From a virus, in IMG/VR virus record IMGVR_UViG_3300042691_018389, positions 1 to 36,767 of that record: DNA of 36,767 nucleotides; one strand, written 5' to 3'. Positions 36,667-36,767 of this stretch are shown piece after piece (position 1 is the stretch's first letter; each line of letters begins with the position of its first letter). The notes under the pieces were generated by a model, which was not told where the DNA came from, searched no databases, and saw only the letters and a list, made by a program, of their open reading frames with translations. The position numbers and the translations under genes were made by a program.

Positions 36667-36767
36667 GATACATCAGAGCCCGAAGCGTGCGCGCATCACT
36701 ATACGTAGAGGTAGGCTTCCCAGAATCGGTAATCAGCTGTAATAACGAGTGGTATTGGAAGTTAGAT

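Larger units (their letters stand above)
36430..36767 (+). ncRNA. structured RNA array with a 19-base direct repeat (runs off the window)
   Basis: Begins with hairpin GCTGTTC/GAACAGC, then GGTCA/TGACC, CCCTG/CAGGG and GACAAC/GTTGTC. TAATAGTTGTCTCTTCATG is repeated at 36518-36536 and 36648-36666. Between the copies, GAACTCTAT (36536-36544) pairs with ATAGAGTTC (36630-36638), enclosing four hairpins, one a T-arm-like GACGG-TTCGAAT-CCGTT. No long ORF. It is not an ordinary tRNA or tmRNA by my hand folding. Identity unknown. Confidence 0.55.

Noticed and set aside
36430-36767. tmRNA or group I intron
   Set aside because: No tag-peptide ORF ending in Ala-Ala and no tmRNA-type 5-prime end; no group I P7 core sequence that I could match.

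Overview
The window looks like part of the genome of a T4-like myovirus infecting an alphaproteobacterium, probably a marine one. T4 core replication and recombination genes are recognisable: the end of gp46, a gp45-gp44-gp62-RegA block, gp43 DNA polymerase, UvsX, gp41 helicase and DenV. The host guess rests on small genes typical of Alphaproteobacteria (a GapR/DUF2312 protein, a DUF1127 protein, a phasin-like protein), on peptide deformylase and Hsp20 genes as found in marine T4-like phages, and on low G+C. I cannot name the phage.

Layout. 1-3902: end of gp46, small unknown genes, peptide deformylase, then queE, queD and folE. 3903-6978: unknown small genes, two GIY-YIG-like proteins, DenV, and three linked basic proteins of unknown role. 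6975-10161: an operon with a phage TGT-like (DpdA-type) protein, DUF3310, QueC, a stand-alone class II glutamine amidotransferase and a dCTP deaminase-like protein. With queE/queD/folE this is a complete preQ0 route plus transfer into DNA, and probably conversion to an archaeosine-type base. 10179-13642: glycosyltransferase, sliding clamp, clamp loader and RegA. 13643-18307: many short genes behind a repeated sigma70-like promoter, including an ArfA-like peptide, a methyltransferase-like protein, DUF932, GapR and a PNK-type phosphatase. 18325-18938: a T4-late-type promoter, a GIY-YIG homing endonuclease and an intact tRNA(CAT) that overlaps the end of the endonuclease gene, closed by a terminator.

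19663-25646 is the most unusual part. Two small membrane proteins (one with a perfect EF-hand loop) lie on the minus strand. Divergent from them, behind a T4-late-type promoter, is a tightly packed plus-strand operon: CsgF, CsgG, a curlin-repeat protein, a FecR-domain protein, a second curlin-like protein and a CHASE2 class III adenylate cyclase. This is a phage-borne curli-type (type VIII) secretion system with candidate substrates and a membrane signalling enzyme.

25647-27505 (minus strand) holds an exported protein, two related membrane proteins, a coiled-coil membrane protein and an A-type Fe-S carrier. 27615-28718 (plus) holds Hsp20, DUF1127, micro-ORFs and a phasin-like gene. 28746-34923 is the gp43-uvsX-gp41 replication block. 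34924-36767 contains promoters, terminators, two conserved-looking genes and about 600 bases of apparently structured non-coding RNA, including a repeat-flanked cloverleaf-like fold that is not an ordinary tRNA.
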